This document shows positions 7,435 through 9,461 of a stretch of 9,461 nucleotides of DNA, piece by piece. The notes below the pieces were generated by a model. The model was not told the origin of the DNA and searched no databases. It was given only the letters and a program-made list of their open reading frames with translations. The position numbers and the translations under genes are program-made. Every line of letters begins with the position of its first letter. The stretch's first letter is position 1. Source of the stretch: VFHP01 sp964443385 (lineage in GTDB: Bacteria; Chloroflexota; Dehalococcoidia; Lucifugimonadales; UBA2985); the NCBI GenBank assembly GCA_964443385.1, contig CAYUCO010000040.1:1-9461 (forward strand). The letters are read 5' to 3'.

Positions 7435-7887
7435 TTAGCGAGGATCCTCCAAGTAATCTTTACGCTGTGTGTGCCCTGGAAATCCTTCCCATAAGAGTAA
7501 TCTCTTCAGGTTATAATGCCCGTTAAACTGAATCCCCATCAGATCATATACTTCGCGCTCCTGAAAATCTGCACCTTGCCAAATATGAGTAACTGAGGGA
7601 ACTTCAATGTCTTCTCTTCCCCAACATTTGGACTTTAAAACCACCCCATGGTTCAAAGAAATAGATCTCAGGTGATACACCATTTCAAAGTATTCTATGT
7701 AATCCACTGCGGAGACGGCGACTAGATAATCTAAGCTGGTTTCTGGATCATTCTTAAGCTGAGCACATACGTCAGCGATAGATTCTGGTTTAACCCACAC
7801 ATCTCCTTCACCATGACTTTCAACAACGTCAGGGATAAATTCGTTTAATTTGCGCGCTAAATTTTCAGTATCCAAAACGGAAGTCAT
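7435..7887 (-). CDS. nuoC: NADH-quinone oxidoreductase subunit C (30 kDa subunit)
   Basis: Peripheral-arm structural subunit of complex I with no cofactor, which braces NuoD and NuoB. It has 150 residues, at the short end for separate NuoC proteins. Seen: an N-terminal alpha/beta region, SLDYLVAVSAVDY (51-63), then the 30 kDa signature WQGADFQEREVYDLMGIQF (103-121) with E110, R111, E112 and D115. The end has the conserved NLKRLLLWEGFPGHTQRKDY. Start ATG at 7887 follows the nuoB TAA with no gap (TAAATG), and GGAG lies six bases upstream inside nuoB. Gene order and the separate state differ from lineages with a fused nuoCD. Confidence 0.97.
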   Translation of the reverse strand: MTSVLDTENLARKLNEFIPDVVESHGEGDVWVKPESIADVCAQLKNDPETSLDYLVAVSAVDYIEYFEMVYHLRSISLNHGVVLKSKCWGREDIEVPSVTHIWQGADFQEREVYDLMGIQFNGHYNLKRLLLWEGFPGHTQRKDYLEDPR

Positions 7888-8535
7888 TTAATCTCCTGCA
7901 GCCCTTCCAGAAAGACTGTACTTCTTTATCTTATCGTGCAGTTGCATAATCCCGTATAACAATGCGTCTGGTCTGGGTGGGCAACCTGGAACGTATACGT
8001 CTACTGGGACTATTCTGTTCACTCCAGGCACTACACTATAACCTTGATAATAAGGACCACCACTTGTGGCACACACTCCCATAGAAATAACCCATTTCGG
8101 TTCAGGCATTTGTTCGTATAATCTGCGTATGACCGGCGCCATTTTCCAAGTAACCGTGCCCGCTACTATCATCAAATCGGCCTGCCTAGGAGATGCTCTC
8201 ATAGCTTCCATTCCAAATCTAGATATATCAAACCTAGACATAGCACTGGCTATCATTTCAAAAGCACAACAGGCAAGCCCAAAGGTCATTGGGAATACTG
8301 ACGATTTTCTACTCCAATTTAAAAGTGCATCCACAGACGTTACTATTATGTTTCGTTCAAAGTCCGGCTCCACCTGTATAGAATCTTTTGTGAATGGTTC
8401 AAGATGAGTAGCCTTCATGTCATTGATCTCAGAACCCTCTTCCCTATCCAAGTCCCAAGTAGTGGCGTGTAGGGGTATAGTGATTCCAACACCGCTTTGA
8501 TTCAAACTGACCTCACTATCAGTAAACTCAGCCAT
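7888..8535 (-). CDS. nuoB: NADH-quinone oxidoreductase subunit B (cluster N2), N-terminal extension
   Basis: Peripheral-arm subunit (PSST) that holds 4Fe-4S cluster N2, the direct electron donor to quinone. Seen: four cluster ligands C89 and C90 in FGLACCAFEM, C155 in SMGVCATSGG, and C185 in YVPGCPPRPDALL. Also seen: SRFDISRFGMEAMRASPRQAD (100-120), which includes the conserved arginines, and VAGTVTWKMAPVIRRLYEQMPEPKWV. The tandem cysteines mark it as NuoB. It has 215 residues; the first 60 or so are acidic and low in recognisable motifs, about 25 longer before CC than E. coli NuoB. Met40 could serve as an internal start, but GGAG seven bases before ATG 8535 supports the long form. It begins three bases after the nuoA stop and touches nuoC. 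Confidence 0.97.
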   Translation of the reverse strand: MAEFTDSEVSLNQSGVGITIPLHATTWDLDREEGSEINDMKATHLEPFTKDSIQVEPDFERNIIVTSVDALLNWSRKSSVFPMTFGLACCAFEMIASAMSRFDISRFGMEAMRASPRQADLMIVAGTVTWKMAPVIRRLYEQMPEPKWVISMGVCATSGGPYYQGYSVVPGVNRIVPVDVYVPGCPPRPDALLYGIMQLHDKIKKYSLSGRAAGD

Positions 8536-8538
8536 AAA

Positions 8539-8922
8539 TTAACTCCATTCTAATGCTTTATATCTCCACGCATACGCCCATCCGACAACCAAAATCATAA
8601 TAAAGATCAACATCTCCACAAATGCAAACAGCCCTAACTTACCAAAGGACACCGCCCATGGGTAGATGAATATTGTCTCTACATCGAAAACAACGAAGAG
8701 TAAAGCGAATTGATAGTATCTAAAATTGAATTGCGGCCATCTTTTGCCAACGAGATTCATTCCTGATTCATAAGGGCTACTTTTTACGAAGCTAGGTTTG
8801 TGAGGGCGCACCCTTATAAAAGATAGTAACCACGATAGAACCAACAACGTTCCCGGCAGTATTACAGCCAGTGCGGTGAATATAGCTATGAGCCCATACT
8901 GACGAAAATAATCTTCAAGCAT
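8539..8922 (-). CDS. nuoA: NADH-quinone oxidoreductase subunit A
   Basis: Three-helix membrane subunit (ND3) at the junction of the two complex I arms. It has 127 residues, normal for the family. Seen: helix 1 about 12-36; the connecting loop with KSSPYESGMNLVGKRWPQF (47-65) that reaches towards the quinone site; helix 2 with the conserved D80 and E82 in FVVFDVETIFIYPW; helix 3 about 95-117; and a short basic, aromatic end. The loop carries serine at E-S-G where mitochondrial ND3 has cysteine; serine is common in bacteria. It is the first gene of the operon. ATG at 8922 is preceded by AGGAG at a long spacing of about 12 bases. No other start is available close upstream in frame. Confidence 0.97.
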   Translation of the reverse strand: MLEDYFRQYGLIAIFTALAVILPGTLLVLSWLLSFIRVRPHKPSFVKSSPYESGMNLVGKRWPQFNFRYYQFALLFVVFDVETIFIYPWAVSFGKLGLFAFVEMLIFIMILVVGWAYAWRYKALEWS

Positions 8923-9084
8923 AGGCGTATATTTCTCCTATAACAAACACTGGAAAAAATATATCATAGCCATGACCAGATTATCAAGTGAAATTAACCA
9001 CAAACTTCTTCAATATTTGAACTGTTCCGATAAACAATGCTATTGCTTTAAGTTATACTTGATTATAAGAATTCCAAAAAATAC
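8923..9084. promoter_or_regulatory. Divergent intergenic region between nuoA and the plus-strand gene
   Basis: This is the only non-coding stretch over 100 bases in the window, AT-rich, and it must serve both directions. For the plus-strand gene, TATACT at 9054-9059 is a good -10-like element but has no convincing -35 element 16-18 bases upstream, so it is only a weak candidate. A perfect TATAAT on the minus strand (9062-9067) is a second possible nuo -10. No terminator hairpin, riboswitch-like fold or long inverted repeat was found by eye. Confidence 0.5.
8958..8987 (-). promoter_or_regulatory. Candidate sigma-70-type promoter of the nuo operon
   Basis: On the minus strand TTGATA (8982-8987) and TATATT (8958-8963) are separated by 18 bases. 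Transcription would begin near 8950, about 30 bases before the nuoA ATG, leaving room for the AGGAG at 8935-8939. The match is reasonable but the region is AT-rich. The TATAAT at 9062-9067 minus, with TTCATG 16 bases upstream, is an alternative that would give a leader of about 130 bases. Confidence 0.4.
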
Positions 9085-9461
9085 ATGAATAGACTTATGA
9101 ATTTAAACATTAGCAACAACAAATACATTCTGACTACTTCAGTGGCATTAATATTTCTGTTTGTAATATTAACTCGGACGGATATGTACAACCCCGGTCA
9201 AGACACCCCAGAAAGCATCATGAAATTAGCAGGTGAATGGAGTTCTTTTTCTGGATCAACGCAAGATCTACAAGAAAGCACCATAGTGGAAGTATGGGAC
9301 ATTCTATCAAATAACTTTGTAGACAAAGAAACATTAAATCCTGAAAGTATCAGTGAAGCCGGATTAGAAGCTCTGCTTTCCACTATAGCGAATCAAGAAT
9401 CATACGATCCTTCAACCCTAAGTTACATCACAATCGACGCAATGCTTGAAGAGATAGGAGA
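9085..9461 (+). CDS. Membrane-anchored protein, possibly an S41-type peptidase N-terminus; 3' end cut by window edge
   Basis: The frame is open from ATG at 9085 to the right edge, 125 codons plus two bases. The preceding in-frame stop is TAA at 9049-9051 with no other start between; Met5 is an alternative start. Seen: a basic start (NRL, then NNK at 11-13) followed by one hydrophobic segment (14-30), which suggests a signal anchor placing the rest outside the cytoplasm. Residues 66-101, TIVEVWDILSNNFVDKETLN followed by a helix with EAGLEALL, resemble the helical region that precedes the PDZ domain in C-terminal processing (S41) peptidases, where a Trp-x-x-[IL]-x-x-x-[FY]-V-D pattern is common. 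The PDZ and Ser/Lys catalytic parts would lie beyond the window, so the family call is tentative. It is transcribed away from nuo and has no obvious link to respiration. Confidence 0.75.
   Translation, partial: MNRLMNLNISNNKYILTTSVALIFLFVILTRTDMYNPGQDTPESIMKLAGEWSSFSGSTQDLQESTIVEVWDILSNNFVDKETLNPESISEAGLEALLSTIANQESYDPSTLSYITIDAMLEEIG

Noticed and set aside
8066..8407. Plus-strand 113-codon frame
   Set aside because: It is antisense to the nuoB region that carries the cluster N2 ligands.
9198..9383. Minus-strand 61-codon frame near the right edge
   Set aside because: It is antisense to the longer plus-strand frame, which has a plausible signal anchor and open reading to the edge.

Overview
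The window holds most of a respiratory complex I (nuo, NDH-1) operon from an AT-rich bacterium, all on the minus strand. It reads right to left as nuoA, nuoB, nuoC, nuoD, nuoH, nuoI, nuoJ, nuoK, a 64-residue DUF2007-like gene, nuoL and the first 447 codons of nuoM, which leaves the window at base 1. A divergent gene starts on the plus strand at 9085 and runs off the right edge. It encodes a membrane-anchored protein with weak resemblance to the N-terminal region of S41 (C-terminal processing) peptidases. No tRNA, rRNA, mobile element, CRISPR array or long repeat was seen.

The genes are packed as one transcription unit. Junctions are 1-base or 4-base overlaps (nuoD/nuoH TAGTG, nuoI/nuoJ ATGA, nuoJ/nuoK CTGA), direct contact (nuoB/nuoC TAAATG), or gaps of 3 to 52 bases. 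Most starts have a readable Shine-Dalgarno sequence. The probable operon promoter lies in the 162-base divergent intergenic region (8923-9084). No internal terminator is visible.

The products fit a complete hydrophilic connecting module (NuoB, C, D, I, carrying cluster N2, the quinone site and two 4Fe-4S clusters) plus the membrane arm (NuoA, H, J, K, L, M). nuoE, nuoF and nuoG, which encode the NADH-oxidising module, are absent from their usual place between nuoD and nuoH. The operon is therefore of the 11-subunit type (nuoN would be expected just beyond the left edge), and the electron donor cannot be deduced from this window. Catalytic and proton-pathway residues are intact in every subunit, so the complex should be functional.

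Taxonomy is inference only. The AT-rich composition, separate nuoC and nuoD, a cluster without nuoEFG, and the style of the divergent gene would fit Chloroflexota of the Dehalococcoidia/SAR202 type, but this cannot be settled without a search.

The points most worth a second look are: the nuoK start, which appears to be a CTG codon overlapping the nuoJ stop; extra sequence in the NuoK and NuoJ loops predicted on the outer face; the small DUF2007-like gene between nuoK and nuoL; and a 15-codon micro-ORF whose stop overlaps the nuoL start.
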